Source: a virus
Length of the DNA: 63,076 bases
IMG/VR virus record: IMGVR_UViG_3300020421_001998
Span: 1-63,076 of that record
Reading direction: 5' to 3' (one strand)
Positions 6,752 through 15,245 of this stretch are shown piece by piece; position 1 is the stretch's first letter; each line of letters opens with the position of its first letter. The notes beneath the pieces are model-generated. The model was not told where the DNA came from and did not search any database. It saw nothing but the letters and a program-made list of their open reading frames with translations. The translations under genes and the position numbers were made by a program.

Positions 6752-7030
6752 TTATCTGTAATAAACTGAAAAAGTATCAGCGTAATTCATATGACAAAAA
6801 GATTGAGGTCTTGAATAGTTTGGTTTAGAAATACCTCTATATCTATATCTGACACGTTTTGCTCTTCTTGAAGCAGATACTTCTTTAAAATATTTTAAAT
6901 ACTTTATTGGAATATTTGCAGCTATGCAAGTGCCGTTATACGTATGAGGGTTTACCAAATACTTTATTAAGAGAGGGTTAACTACCCTCTCAAAAACTCT
7001 TCTTCGTCTATCTCTAGGTGTTTTAATCAT
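6752..7030 (-). CDS. Arg-rich hypothetical protein, 92 aa
   Basis: The start at 7030 (MIKTPRDRRRRVFERVVNP) is preferred over a longer frame because AGGA lies 7 bases upstream and the two upstream genes have the same AGGA...CACTATG layout. The protein is very basic (RDRRRR, SRRAKRVRYRYRG) and rich in Tyr and Asn, so nucleic-acid or ribosome binding is conceivable. It is the last protein gene of the leftward module before the two tRNAs. No family recognised. Confidence 0.6.
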   Translation of the reverse strand: MIKTPRDRRRRVFERVVNPLLIKYLVNPHTYNGTCIAANIPIKYLKYFKEVSASRRAKRVRYRYRGISKPNYSRPQSFCHMNYADTFSVYYR

Positions 7031-7038
7031 AGTGTTTC

Positions 7039-7401
7039 CTATTTTAAGTATAATGGACCAGTCCATTGAATTGGATAATTACCGGCAAGAACATTACCTC
7101 TTGCAGAGTTTAAAGCAGGTGCATTGTAACCAGCGGCTTTCAATACATCACCTTTTTTGAAGTGTTTAAAATCTTCTTTTACGATAAAACAAAATACGCC
7201 AGTATCTTGTACAATCTTGATGTACTTCTTACCGTTTCGTACAGATGTTTTATTATCCCAATTATCAACTTGTTCTTTAGAATAACCAGTTAACTCTTTG
7301 CCACCAATAGTTGACCATTTAACATAGTCAGCTTTAGCGCCAGCCATCAAGTTTTTTATTCCTTCTTCAAGTGTATTAGCAGTTTTATTTACGATTGTCA
7401 T
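7039..7401 (-). CDS. Hypothetical protein, 120 aa
   Basis: ATG at 7401 has AAGGACA upstream within the shared CACTATG leader of this module. The product mixes a helical N-terminus (TANTLEEGIKNLMAGAKADY) with a beta-rich part (KKYIKIVQDTGVFCFIVKED) and a Gly/Ala/Asn tail (NSARGNVLAGNYPIQW). It is soluble with no export signal. I do not recognise a domain. Neighbours are two-span membrane protein upstream and the Arg-rich protein downstream, all behind one sigma70-like promoter, which suggests early expression. Confidence 0.65.
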   Translation of the reverse strand: MTIVNKTANTLEEGIKNLMAGAKADYVKWSTIGGKELTGYSKEQVDNWDNKTSVRNGKKYIKIVQDTGVFCFIVKEDFKHFKKGDVLKAAGYNAPALNSARGNVLAGNYPIQWTGPLYLK

Positions 7402-7420
7402 AGTGTATTGTCCTTTTCAG

Positions 7421-7600
7421 TTATTGTTTAATTGCTACTAAACCACCAGAAACAAATGTAATCAAACCTGTTAAGGCAAGAAATATCATAGTTCCTAATG
7501 AATTTGAATTTTCTATACATTTACCATCACAATCGCCAGCAGCGCCAGCCATCATAATAAGACCTAATGTAATTAGTATTGCAGAAATTGTTGTTTTCAT
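7421..7600 (-). CDS. Small two-span membrane protein, 59 aa
   Basis: The start at 7600 (MKTTISAILITLGLIMMAGA) is chosen because AAAGGAC lies upstream with the same CACTATG context as its neighbours; a longer frame begins at 7642. Residues 4-21 could be a signal peptide or first span; after a short acidic Cys-containing loop (GDCDGKCIEN) comes a second span (residues 36-56). Two Cys in the loop could form a disulfide outside the cytoplasm. First gene of the leftward module; function unknown. Confidence 0.6.
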   Translation of the reverse strand: MKTTISAILITLGLIMMAGAAGDCDGKCIENSNSLGTMIFLALTGLITFVSGGLVAIKQ

Positions 7601-7632
7601 AGTGTTTGTGTCCTTTCTCATTTTACTAGTCC

Positions 7633-7661
7633 AGTATACCACAACTAAATATAGAAAGCAA
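7633..7661 (-). promoter_or_regulatory. Sigma70-like promoter for the leftward module
   Basis: Minus strand TTGCTT (-35, 7661-7656), 17-base spacer, TATACT (-10, 7638-7633). Transcription would enter the 59-aa membrane protein gene about 30 bases downstream and could continue through the 120-aa and 92-aa genes and both tRNAs. It is unlike the TATAAATA late promoters elsewhere, so early host-type transcription is inferred. Confidence 0.55.
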
Positions 7662-7678
7662 GCACTAATTTAAAAAAA

Positions 7679-7882
7679 ATGCATAAAAAAACCCTTATAA
7701 ATCAACACTTTTTAATTTTTTTTGTTCTACTTTCGTTCTTTTTTACGATTTCCTGCTCAAAAGTCGTTGAAAATTGCGAATATTCGCCGGATTTTGACTT
7801 AAATAGCGAATCACTTAGCGAATCACTTGACGGAATAGCTCAAATTGAAAAAATACAAGCAAAAGCACGTTGCAATTTCTAA
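7679..7882 (+). CDS. Putative small lipoprotein, 67 aa
   Basis: ATG at 7679 opens with a basic end (MHKKTLINQ) and a strongly hydrophobic Phe/Leu segment leading to FTISCSK, which resembles a lipoprotein signal with Cys29 as the lipidated residue (lipobox weak: T-I-S-C). The mature part is short, acidic and Ser-rich (NSESLSESLDG). Small phage lipoproteins of this size are often outer spanins, so a lysis role is possible. There is no clear Shine-Dalgarno and the base composition is extremely A/T-rich, so the gene itself is only moderately certain. Confidence 0.5.
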   Translation: MHKKTLINQHFLIFFVLLSFFFTISCSKVVENCEYSPDFDLNSESLSESLDGIAQIEKIQAKARCNF

Positions 7883-7890
7883 TATAAATA
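7883..7890 (+). promoter_or_regulatory. Late promoter TATAAATA
   Basis: Exact octamer directly after the lipoprotein stop codon, 38 bases before the ATG at 7929. It argues against the upstream in-frame ATG at 7845, which would lie before the promoter. Confidence 0.65.
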
Positions 7891-7928
7891 TAAACAAAAC
7901 TAAAAAATTAACAAAAAGCGAAAAAATT

Positions 7929-8180
7929 ATGAAAAAAATGAGAAAATTCTTTTTTTGGAATGAAAAAGGCCAAGAAAAAGAGACGGAACAAATGTCTTTA
8001 ACAAAAGCAGTTAAATCTGTACAAGGAGATTTCAAAGACCAATTTATCGGCGTAGAATATACGTCAAAAAAAGGTAAAGAAATGTCAACAACGATAGAAT
8101 TACCTTGGGGCAGAAAAGTTAGACAAGCAATAGCAACAGAAAAGAAAAGAGCCGCATTAAAGGCAAAACAACAAAGGTAA
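7929..8180 (+). CDS. Small basic hypothetical protein, 83 aa
   Basis: The start at 7929 (MKKMRKFFFWNEKGQEKE) is preferred because the late promoter at 7883 lies between it and the earlier ATG at 7845. The protein is charged with a short beta-like centre (FKDQFIGVEYTSKKGKEMSTTIELPWG) and a Lys/Ala/Arg-rich helical tail (TEKKRAALKAKQQR). It runs directly into the 47-aa basic protein and the PAAR gene, so co-expression with baseplate genes is likely. No known family. Confidence 0.55.
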   Translation: MKKMRKFFFWNEKGQEKETEQMSLTKAVKSVQGDFKDQFIGVEYTSKKGKEMSTTIELPWGRKVRQAIATEKKRAALKAKQQR

Positions 8181-8183
8181 TTT

Positions 8184-8327
8184 ATGGCCAAATTGAGTAA
8201 GTCTTACGTACCACACGAAAGAATGCCAAAAAAGACATCACAAGGAAAAAGAAAAGGTGTTAAATTAAGTTCAATGAACAAATCAAGAAAACGAAGTTTA
8301 AAATATTACAACGGACAAGGAAAGTAA
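8184..8327 (+). CDS. Small basic protein, 47 aa, upstream of PAAR
   Basis: ATG at 8184 has AAAGG upstream; TAA at 8325-8327, two bases before the PAAR gene. The product (beginning MAKLSKSYVPHERMPKKTSQ, ending KRSLKYYNGQGK) is about one third Lys and Arg and probably unstructured. I recall similar tiny genes in other marine T4-like phages, always without function. Tight coupling to PAAR and gp25 suggests a late role. Confidence 0.6.
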   Translation: MAKLSKSYVPHERMPKKTSQGKRKGVKLSSMNKSRKRSLKYYNGQGK

Positions 8328-8329
8328 TA

Positions 8330-8632
8330 ATGCCAGCAGTTAGTAGAAAAGGCGATAGTTTATCAACAGGACACGCTTGTGTAGGAACAACAACATTAAA
8401 TACACCAGCTCAAGATAGAGTATTTGCAAATGGTATATTAATTGCAAGAATTGGTGACCCAACGGTATCACATCCTAATCCACCTCTACCACCTTGTCCT
8501 AATCACGTAGCGTTTGTTAACGCAGGTTCGCCAAACGTGTATGTTTCAGGTATTAAAGTTGGTAGAATTGGCGATAGTGCAGACGCAGGTGCTATGACTA
8601 GTGGTTCACCAAATGTTTTTGCAAACGGCTAG
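8330..8632 (+). CDS. PAAR-motif tail tip protein (gp5.4-like), 100 aa
   Basis: PAAR proteins form the sharp, zinc-stabilised cone at the tip of the gp5 needle. The sequence has the short Gly/Pro-rich repeats of the family (KVGRIGDSADAGAMTSGSPN), a His/Cys pair near the start (H15, C17 in TGHAC) and a Pro-rich loop with His and Cys (SHPNPPLPPCPNH) that can complete the metal site. Length (100 aa) is typical. It sits just before gp25 and gp6, as T4 5.4 sits before gp6. ATG at 8330 has GGAAAG upstream. Confidence 0.92.
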   Translation: MPAVSRKGDSLSTGHACVGTTTLNTPAQDRVFANGILIARIGDPTVSHPNPPLPPCPNHVAFVNAGSPNVYVSGIKVGRIGDSADAGAMTSGSPNVFANG

Positions 8633-8640
8633 TAAAAGTA

Positions 8641-8648
8641 TATAAATA
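8641..8648 (+). promoter_or_regulatory. Late promoter TATAAATA
   Basis: Exact octamer in the 24-base gap between the PAAR gene and gp25, ending eight bases before the gp25 ATG; the resulting leader would be only one or two bases long. Confidence 0.75.
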
Positions 8649-8656
8649 TTACCGTT

Positions 8657-9082
8657 ATGGCAAGATATGATTCAGCAATAGTAAGCAACTCAAACAGAAA
8701 TTCAAGAAAGTTTAGCGATATTGACCTAGACTTTACTAGAAATCAAGTTACCTCTGATATTGTATCTGTTGAGGATGTTGTTGCTGTAAAAAGGTCTGTA
8801 AAAAACTTACTTCAAACAGGTTTTTACGAGAGACCATTTCAACCAGAATTAGGTTGTGGAATTAGAGAATTATTGTTTGAAAACTTTACACCAATGACTA
8901 AAGTTTTTTTGCAAAAGAAAATAGAAGAAGTTTTAAATAACTACGAGCCAAGAATTAATCTATCTAGTGTTCGTGTAGATGATGACCAAGATAATAATAG
9001 ATTGGTAGTGGACATTTACTTTTATGTAATTGGTGTGCCAGGTCCTCAACAAGTACAAACGTTTTTACAAAGGCTAAGATAA
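8657..9082 (+). CDS. gp25: Baseplate wedge protein gp25, 141 aa
   Basis: gp25-like proteins are small wedge components that link to the sheath initiator in contractile tails. The family hallmark EPR (residues 97-99, NNYEPRINL) is present, as are the patterns SVKNLLQTGFYERPFQPELG and GCGIRELLFENFTP. Length is close to T4 gp25 (132 aa). One base separates its stop from the gp6 start, and both follow the late promoter at 8641. In T4 gene 25 lies elsewhere, but marine T4-like phages often place it before gene 6. Confidence 0.93.
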   Translation: MARYDSAIVSNSNRNSRKFSDIDLDFTRNQVTSDIVSVEDVVAVKRSVKNLLQTGFYERPFQPELGCGIRELLFENFTPMTKVFLQKKIEEVLNNYEPRINLSSVRVDDDQDNNRLVVDIYFYVIGVPGPQQVQTFLQRLR

Positions 9083-9083
9083 A

Positions 9084-10937
9084 ATGGCGACTAATAAATT
9101 ATCAGTATCAGAATTAGACTTTATTAATATTAAAAGTAATTTAAAAACTTTTTTACAAAGTCAAACAGCATTTCAAGATTATGATTTTGAAGGTTCTGGT
9201 CTATCAGTTCTTATAGATGTTTTATCTTACAACACTCACTATATGGCCTACTTGGCCAATATGTCAACAAACGAATTATACCTTGATAGTGCCGATATTA
9301 GAAACAATATTGTATCACTAGCAAAAATGTTAGGATATACTCCTAACTCGCCAAGAGCACCAAGAGCTTCAGTTAACGTTGTAGTAAATGACGGTTCAGG
9401 TACTTCTATCACAATGGCAAAAGGTACTACTTACACATCAAGCGTAAACGGTACTTCTTATCAATATATTACAAACGAAGATATTACAGCTACACCTGCT
9501 GACGGGGTTTTTACTTTTTCAAATGTATCTTTATATGAAGGTACTTTAGTAAGATTTAAATATACGGTTGATTCAACAGACGTTGACCAAAAATTTACAA
9601 TACCAAGTGCAAACGCAGATACATCAACTTTAAAAATATCTGTACAAAATTCTGCTGATGATACAACACTTACAAATTATACTTTAGCAGGTGGTTATAC
9701 AGGTGTTGAATCTACTACAAAAGTTTATTTTATACAAGAGGGTAGAGACGGCAAATACGAAGTTTATTTTGGTGATGGTGTTACCGGTAATAAATTAGCA
9801 GATGGTAATATTATTATTATGGATTATATTGTAACCAACAAAGGTGATTCAAACGGTGCAAAAACTTTTGAATTACAAGGAAGTGTTGGTGGTTTTACAG
9901 ATGTTTCTATAACAACTAATTCAAGTTCTCAAGGTGGTTCTGAATCAGAAGCAAATGATTCAATTAAATTTAATGCGCCTTTAAACTTTGCAGCTCAAGA
10001 TAGAGCGGTAACAACAACAGATTATGAAACACTTGTAAAACAAATTTATCCAAACGCATTATCAGTTAGTTCTTGGGGTGGTGAAGATGATGAAACGCCA
10101 AGATATGGTATCGTGAAGATTGCGATTAAGGCAGCTTCAGGTTCTACTTTAACTGACCAAACTAAATTAGATATTGTAAATGGTTTAAAACCATTCAACG
10201 TTGCTTCAGTAAAACCAGAAATTGTGGATCCTGAAACAACTTCGGTTTTAATAACATCAAACGTAAAGTTTGACGCAAAGTCAACAACTAAATCATCAAC
10301 AACTTTAAAATCAGATATTATATCAACAATTACAAATTACAATACAGGCACATTACAAAAATTTGATAGTGTGTTTAGATTTTCTAAATTAACAGGATTA
10401 ATTGATAGTACAGACGCAAGTATTTTATCTAACATAACAACCGTAAAAATTAGAAAAAGTTTCACACCAACTTTAGGTGGCTCAGCTGCATATAACATTT
10501 ACTTTAGAAACTCATTATATAATCCTCACACAGGCCATAATATGTCAGGTGGTGGTATTTTAAGTTCAACAGGTTTCAAGGTAACAGGAAGTGATTTTGA
10601 AATGTTTTTAGATGAAGATGGTAATGGTAATGTTAGAAGATATTATCTAGTTAGTGGTGTTAAAACTTATGCAAACAACACGCAAGGTACAATTGATTAC
10701 ACAACAGGTCAAGTCACATTAAATTCTTTAAATGTTGCTTCAATATCAAATATCAGAGGAGCAGCTTCAACAATAATTGAAATTACGGTACAACCAAATT
10801 CAAATGATGTTATTCCTGTAAGAGACCAAATTGTAGAGATTGATGTTGCAAACTCATTAATTACCGTAGAAGAGGATAGTTTTGTTGGTGGTTCTGCTGA
10901 GGCAGGTGTAGGTTATACATCATCATCAAGTTATTAA
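9084..10937 (+). CDS. gp6: Baseplate wedge protein gp6, 617 aa
   Basis: The N-terminus (KLSVSELDFINIKSNLKTFL, then SGLSVLIDVLSYNTHYMAY and SADIRNNIVSLAKMLGYTP) is the conserved gp6/J-like region of contractile baseplates; gp6 dimers join the six wedges into the ring. Length is near T4 gp6 (660 aa). The middle is beta-rich (DGKYEVYFGDGVTGN) and residues 300-390 contain the conserved RAVTTTDYETLVKQIYPNA stretch. It follows gp25 with one base between and precedes the gp7-position gene. Confidence 0.93.
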   Translation: MATNKLSVSELDFINIKSNLKTFLQSQTAFQDYDFEGSGLSVLIDVLSYNTHYMAYLANMSTNELYLDSADIRNNIVSLAKMLGYTPNSPRAPRASVNVVVNDGSGTSITMAKGTTYTSSVNGTSYQYITNEDITATPADGVFTFSNVSLYEGTLVRFKYTVDSTDVDQKFTIPSANADTSTLKISVQNSADDTTLTNYTLAGGYTGVESTTKVYFIQEGRDGKYEVYFGDGVTGNKLADGNIIIMDYIVTNKGDSNGAKTFELQGSVGGFTDVSITTNSSSQGGSESEANDSIKFNAPLNFAAQDRAVTTTDYETLVKQIYPNALSVSSWGGEDDETPRYGIVKIAIKAASGSTLTDQTKLDIVNGLKPFNVASVKPEIVDPETTSVLITSNVKFDAKSTTKSSTTLKSDIISTITNYNTGTLQKFDSVFRFSKLTGLIDSTDASILSNITTVKIRKSFTPTLGGSAAYNIYFRNSLYNPHTGHNMSGGGILSSTGFKVTGSDFEMFLDEDGNGNVRRYYLVSGVKTYANNTQGTIDYTTGQVTLNSLNVASISNIRGAASTIIEITVQPNSNDVIPVRDQIVEIDVANSLITVEEDSFVGGSAEAGVGYTSSSSY

Positions 10938-10943
10938 TGACTA

Positions 10944-13580
10944 ATGGCAAAGTTTAATGAAAAAATATCAACAATACTCAACGCACAATTACCAGAGTTT
11001 ATAGTTGCAGACCATCCGAAGTTTGCAGACTTCTTAAAATCTTATTATCAATTATTAGAATCAGCAGAATTAAAAGTTAAAGATGTTGAAACTACCGTTG
11101 GTGTTTTAATTGAAACAGAAACAGGCCAAGAAAACAATTTAGTATATGACGCTACTAGAATAGGTAGTGCAATAACTAATATTGATGAAGGCGATAAAAT
11201 ATTATTAGAAGAAACAACTCACGGTAAATTTACCGTAGGTGAAACCGTAAAAGGTTTAACTTCAGGTGCAGAGGCAAAAGTATTATCTGAAGATTTAGGT
11301 CAAAGTAGATTATTCATATCTTCTAACGATAAGTTTCTTACAGATGAAATTGTTGAAGGACAAACATCAAAAGCTTCTGCTACTATTACAGATTACAGAC
11401 CTAATCCAGTAAATAATATTTCTGACCTTGTAAACTTTAGAGACCCCGATAGAGCAATTGAATCTTTCTTAAATAATTTTAGAAATGAATTCTTAGCAAC
11501 TTTACCAGAAGTATTAGATAACGAAGTTAATAAAAGAAATTTAATTAAGAACGTTAAAAATATGTACCGTGCTAAAGGTACGGCTGCAGGTCACGAATTA
11601 TTTTTTAGATTATTATTTAATGAAAAATCAGAAACAATTTATCCTAGAGAACAACTATTAAAAACTTCAGATGGTCAATATGACTCTTTAAAGATTTTAA
11701 GAATTGTTGAAAAAGTTGGAAACACCGAAGGATTAATTAGTAGAACAATTACAGGTAAAGATTCAAGAGCAACTGCTGTTATTGAAAACTTATCACGTTT
11801 TCAAATTGGTGATGATACAATTACAGAGTTAATTCTAAACCAAGATAGTGTTGTTGGTACTTTTCAAGTAGGCGAAGAAGTTTCTGGTACTGCTTCTGAA
11901 ATAGATGACTATTTTATTAAGGCAGATATTACAGGTATTCCTGGAACAAAAACAATTACAAATGCTGGCGCTTTATATGATTTAGATGATAACGTGACGG
12001 TAACTGCCGGTGGTGTTGGTGCATTATTTCAAATTTCAGATGTTGGCTCAGGTTCAGTAGAAGAATTAATTATTGATAACGTAGGTTCAGGTTATGCAAT
12101 TGGTGATAAAATTAATTTTAATAATACAGGAACATTTGGTGCAAATGCGGCCGGTTTCGTTAGTGTTGTTCAAGGTAGTATAGTTGACCAAAATGGTACA
12201 ATTGCTCCACCTGACGGTACTGAAGCTAAAATAATTTTGGAAGATGAAACTTGTTCTGGTGACGCATATCAAGGTAATGATATAGTTCAAGAAAGTACGA
12301 CAACATCTCCTAATGTTATAGGTTTTCCTAATTCAGCTGATACTACAATCGGTGAAATAACAAAAGTATTTTTATCAGATAGTGGTAACGGATACAAAAC
12401 AACTCCTGTTTTATCAATAACAAGTTCAGGTGGTACTAATGGTGTTATTAGAGCTTATGGTAATAGTATAGGAAAAATTAATGCATTAAGAACGGTTGAG
12501 TTTGGTAAAAGTTATGAAACAGCACCAGCACCAACTTTAAGTTTTATCAATAATGTATTAATAAAATCTATTGTAGGTTCTTTTTCAGACGGACTATCGG
12601 TAACGTTTTCTGGTGGTGCTACAGGAACAATTGTTAAATTAGATAGTGCAAGAAATATTTTAAAATTAAAAAATGTATCAGGCACAATTACTGAAAACGA
12701 AACGTTAACATCTTCATCAGGAGGTACAGCTACCGTTTCAAAAATTAATTTAGCTATTGCAACCGTTGATGTTGTTCCTATTATTGATACAGATGGTGCT
12801 TTTATTAATGAAGACGGTAAACTTTCAGAAAGTACAATGAAAGTACAAGATAGTTTATACTATCAAGATTTTTCATATGTAATTAAAGTTGGTCAATCTA
12901 TTAATGCTTGGCGAGATAGTTTCAAAAAAACTATGCATACAGCAGGTTTTTATTTTACAGGTCAAGTTAATATTGCAACTAGATTAAATGCTCAAATGAG
13001 AGCGCCAGTTGATGGTGCAGTATCAGGTGTTAGTGAGACACCATTCTTACAAGTTCTTAATACTCTATTCTCTACAATATTTGGTAGAAGATTAGGAACA
13101 ATTAGTGATGGTACTTCATTGAGACCAAATGCTCGTTTAGCTGGTGCAGTTGATTCAGACGCAAGAACAAGTGAACACTTTACAGCTAACACTAGAGATT
13201 TAACTTTAAGGTCAGATACAAACCTAGATTATTTAAGTAGAGTTAGAAGAGATATTCCTGATAACACAAAAACTTATAACGTTAGACAAGGTCACGCATA
13301 CGCAGGACCAAGATATGCATTTTTAAATAAAAATATTCAAACAATATTCAAAGGTCCTGGATTTACGGTTGAAGCCTTTAATGATATTAAGATTATTGGT
13401 ACTAGAACAGGACTAGATGGTCAACCAGCAACTTTTATTGCAACATCACATCCTGATGGTCAGAATTTAAAGACTAATTTTTCAATACCTAGTGAGTTTG
13501 CGTCAAATAAAAATGACTTTTCAAACACGGTTACTAACTTTAGTTCAACGACAGCAACGTTTGATGATACAACACCATAG
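10944..13580 (+). CDS. Baseplate wedge / tail structural protein in gp7 position, 878 aa
   Basis: The start at 10944 gives MAKFNEKISTILNAQLPEFI, followed by DHPKFADFLKSYYQLLES, an N-terminal pattern I associate with large baseplate proteins of marine T4-like phages. Residues 155-240 are helical with RNLIKNVKNMYRAKGTAAGH; the rest is repetitive beta sequence with repeated Gly-Ala-Thr elements (SGGATGTIVKL, SSGGTATVSKI). Gene order (gp6, this gene, a fibre, gp8) makes it a gp7 counterpart, but direct similarity to T4 gp7 cannot be judged here. The number gp7 is therefore positional only. Confidence 0.7.
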   Translation: MAKFNEKISTILNAQLPEFIVADHPKFADFLKSYYQLLESAELKVKDVETTVGVLIETETGQENNLVYDATRIGSAITNIDEGDKILLEETTHGKFTVGETVKGLTSGAEAKVLSEDLGQSRLFISSNDKFLTDEIVEGQTSKASATITDYRPNPVNNISDLVNFRDPDRAIESFLNNFRNEFLATLPEVLDNEVNKRNLIKNVKNMYRAKGTAAGHELFFRLLFNEKSETIYPREQLLKTSDGQYDSLKILRIVEKVGNTEGLISRTITGKDSRATAVIENLSRFQIGDDTITELILNQDSVVGTFQVGEEVSGTASEIDDYFIKADITGIPGTKTITNAGALYDLDDNVTVTAGGVGALFQISDVGSGSVEELIIDNVGSGYAIGDKINFNNTGTFGANAAGFVSVVQGSIVDQNGTIAPPDGTEAKIILEDETCSGDAYQGNDIVQESTTTSPNVIGFPNSADTTIGEITKVFLSDSGNGYKTTPVLSITSSGGTNGVIRAYGNSIGKINALRTVEFGKSYETAPAPTLSFINNVLIKSIVGSFSDGLSVTFSGGATGTIVKLDSARNILKLKNVSGTITENETLTSSSGGTATVSKINLAIATVDVVPIIDTDGAFINEDGKLSESTMKVQDSLYYQDFSYVIKVGQSINAWRDSFKKTMHTAGFYFTGQVNIATRLNAQMRAPVDGAVSGVSETPFLQVLNTLFSTIFGRRLGTISDGTSLRPNARLAGAVDSDARTSEHFTANTRDLTLRSDTNLDYLSRVRRDIPDNTKTYNVRQGHAYAGPRYAFLNKNIQTIFKGPGFTVEAFNDIKIIGTRTGLDGQPATFIATSHPDGQNLKTNFSIPSEFASNKNDFSNTVTNFSSTTATFDDTTP

Positions 13581-13587
13581 GAATGAT

Positions 13588-13595
13588 TATAAATA
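13588..13595 (+). promoter_or_regulatory. Late promoter TATAAATA
   Basis: Exact octamer in the 31-base gap before the 531-aa fibre gene; AGAGA precedes the ATG. Confidence 0.75.
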
Positions 13596-13611
13596 GTAGA
13601 GAGAAATAGAT

Positions 13612-15207
13612 ATGGCAAAATTTACAATTAATACAGGTTCAAGTCCAAATGACGGTTTAGGTGATAACCTACGTACCGGTGCAACTGGCATAAACAATAA
13701 CTTTAATGAATTATATAGTTCAGTAGGTAACGGAACCGTTTTAACACCTTACATTGATTTCGCTGATGATACTTCATCAACGTTAAGAAAGAATATTGGT
13801 GACGCTATAACAATTGAGGGTGGTCTAGGTATTGACACTCTGGTAACAGGCGGAAAATTTCAAATTAAAGTTAATGCTTCAGTATTGACAGCAACAGCTT
13901 CTGCTACATTAACTAATAAGTCAATATCTCTAACTAACAATACAATCACAGGTACATTAACAGAATTTAATACAGCATTATCTGGAACAGACTTTGCTTC
14001 AACTGACCAATCACAAACTTTAACTAATAAGTCTATGAGTGGTGCAGACAACACATTTACAGCAATACCAAATACTGGTCTTTCAAATCCTGGAATTACA
14101 ATTAGAGATAATACTTCTACAACAGATGTTGTAAATTTAGGAGAAACATTATCTATTTTAGGTACAGGTTCAGTATCAAGTGCTGTCACAGGTAATACGG
14201 TAACTCTAAACGTATCAAACTTATCTAACGCTGACTTATCAGGTAGTGCAGGTATCACAAATGCAAACTTGGCCAATTCTTCGGTAACAATTGGTAATAG
14301 TTCAGTCAATTTAGGTGGTACTTTATCAAGTGCAGGTAATCTTAATTTAACAGGAACATCTTCACTTTCAGGTTCAGGTACCGTTGATACAACTGGTTCA
14401 GGTTCTAAAGTTAGAGGTAACTTTTCTAATCAGGCTTCATTCCCTACATCAACGACATACTCTGGTTTATTTGCTTTAGATGAAACACAATTAAAACCTT
14501 TTGTTGCTACACAATCAGGTTATATTAATATTTTAACAGAGAATGATTCAGTATCAAGACACGCTGACGTATTTACAACTGGTATTGCAGATGGATATAT
14601 TTTAAAATGGGTATCAGCAAATGGTCGTTTTGAAGCACAAGCAAATTCAGGTGGTTCAGCTTTAACGGTTGCAGATGAGGGTGGTGATTTATCAACTGCC
14701 GCTACTAAATTAGATTTCGTAGGTTCTGGTGTAACCGCTTCAGGAACAGGTGCAACAAAAACAATTACTATATCAGGTGGTGCAGGTGCATTAAACGATT
14801 TATCAGATGTAGTAAATAGTTCGCCAACAGCAGGTATGTCATTAGTTTATAATGGCACAAATTGGGTACAAGCAACAACACCAGTTTCACAATTGTTAGT
14901 GACATCAAATGGTTCAGGTGCATACTTATTTACAGGTGCAGGTTTCCCTTCAACTTCAGGTGATAATCCAGATTTACACTTGAAAAAAGGTCAAACTTAC
15001 TATTTTATTAATAACTCTGGTGGTTCACACCCATTCAGAATACAATCAACAACAGGAACCGGTGGTACTGCTTATAATACAGGAGTTACCAATAATGCAA
15101 GTGCTTCAGGAGCAATCATATTTCACGTATCTATGGACACTCCAGCAACTCTTTATTATCAATGTACAGCCCACGGTGCAATGAACGGAACAATTAATAT
15201 AACATAG
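13612..15207 (+). CDS. Fibre protein with C-terminal cupredoxin-like domain, 531 aa
   Basis: The N-terminus (TINTGSSPNDGLGDNLRTG) and the long Ser/Thr/Asn/Gly-rich middle with LTNKS repeats are typical of phage fibre shafts. The last 110 residues form a separate domain: GQTYYFINNSGGSHPF (His473) and YYQCTAHGAMNG (Cys518, His521, Met524). One His upstream plus C-x2-H-x2-M is the ligand set of a mononuclear copper cupredoxin. Related segments occur in the proteins at 47538 and 50716. Metal binding is inferred from residues only. It has its own late promoter and sits between the gp7-position gene and gp8. Confidence 0.75.
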   Translation: MAKFTINTGSSPNDGLGDNLRTGATGINNNFNELYSSVGNGTVLTPYIDFADDTSSTLRKNIGDAITIEGGLGIDTLVTGGKFQIKVNASVLTATASATLTNKSISLTNNTITGTLTEFNTALSGTDFASTDQSQTLTNKSMSGADNTFTAIPNTGLSNPGITIRDNTSTTDVVNLGETLSILGTGSVSSAVTGNTVTLNVSNLSNADLSGSAGITNANLANSSVTIGNSSVNLGGTLSSAGNLNLTGTSSLSGSGTVDTTGSGSKVRGNFSNQASFPTSTTYSGLFALDETQLKPFVATQSGYINILTENDSVSRHADVFTTGIADGYILKWVSANGRFEAQANSGGSALTVADEGGDLSTAATKLDFVGSGVTASGTGATKTITISGGAGALNDLSDVVNSSPTAGMSLVYNGTNWVQATTPVSQLLVTSNGSGAYLFTGAGFPSTSGDNPDLHLKKGQTYYFINNSGGSHPFRIQSTTGTGGTAYNTGVTNNASASGAIIFHVSMDTPATLYYQCTAHGAMNGTINIT

Positions 15208-15217
15208 TGAAAAGTAT

Positions 15218-15225
15218 TATAAATA
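15218..15225 (+). promoter_or_regulatory. Late promoter TATAAATA
   Basis: Exact octamer 20 bases before the gp8 ATG, with AAGGAAAAG as Shine-Dalgarno between. Confidence 0.75.
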
Positions 15226-15245
15226 TTGATTAAGGAAAAGAAAAT

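Noticed and set aside
7845-7928. Earlier in-frame ATG for the 83-aa protein
   Set aside because: It lies upstream of the late promoter at 7883 and its extra residues look like translated A/T-rich intergenic sequence.
12087-12290. Minus-strand open frames inside the baseplate and fibre genes (also 13860-14309, 19136-19369, 55036-55248, 56023-56370 and others)
   Set aside because: They lie fully inside long, well-supported plus-strand genes, lack ribosome sites and have shadow-type composition.
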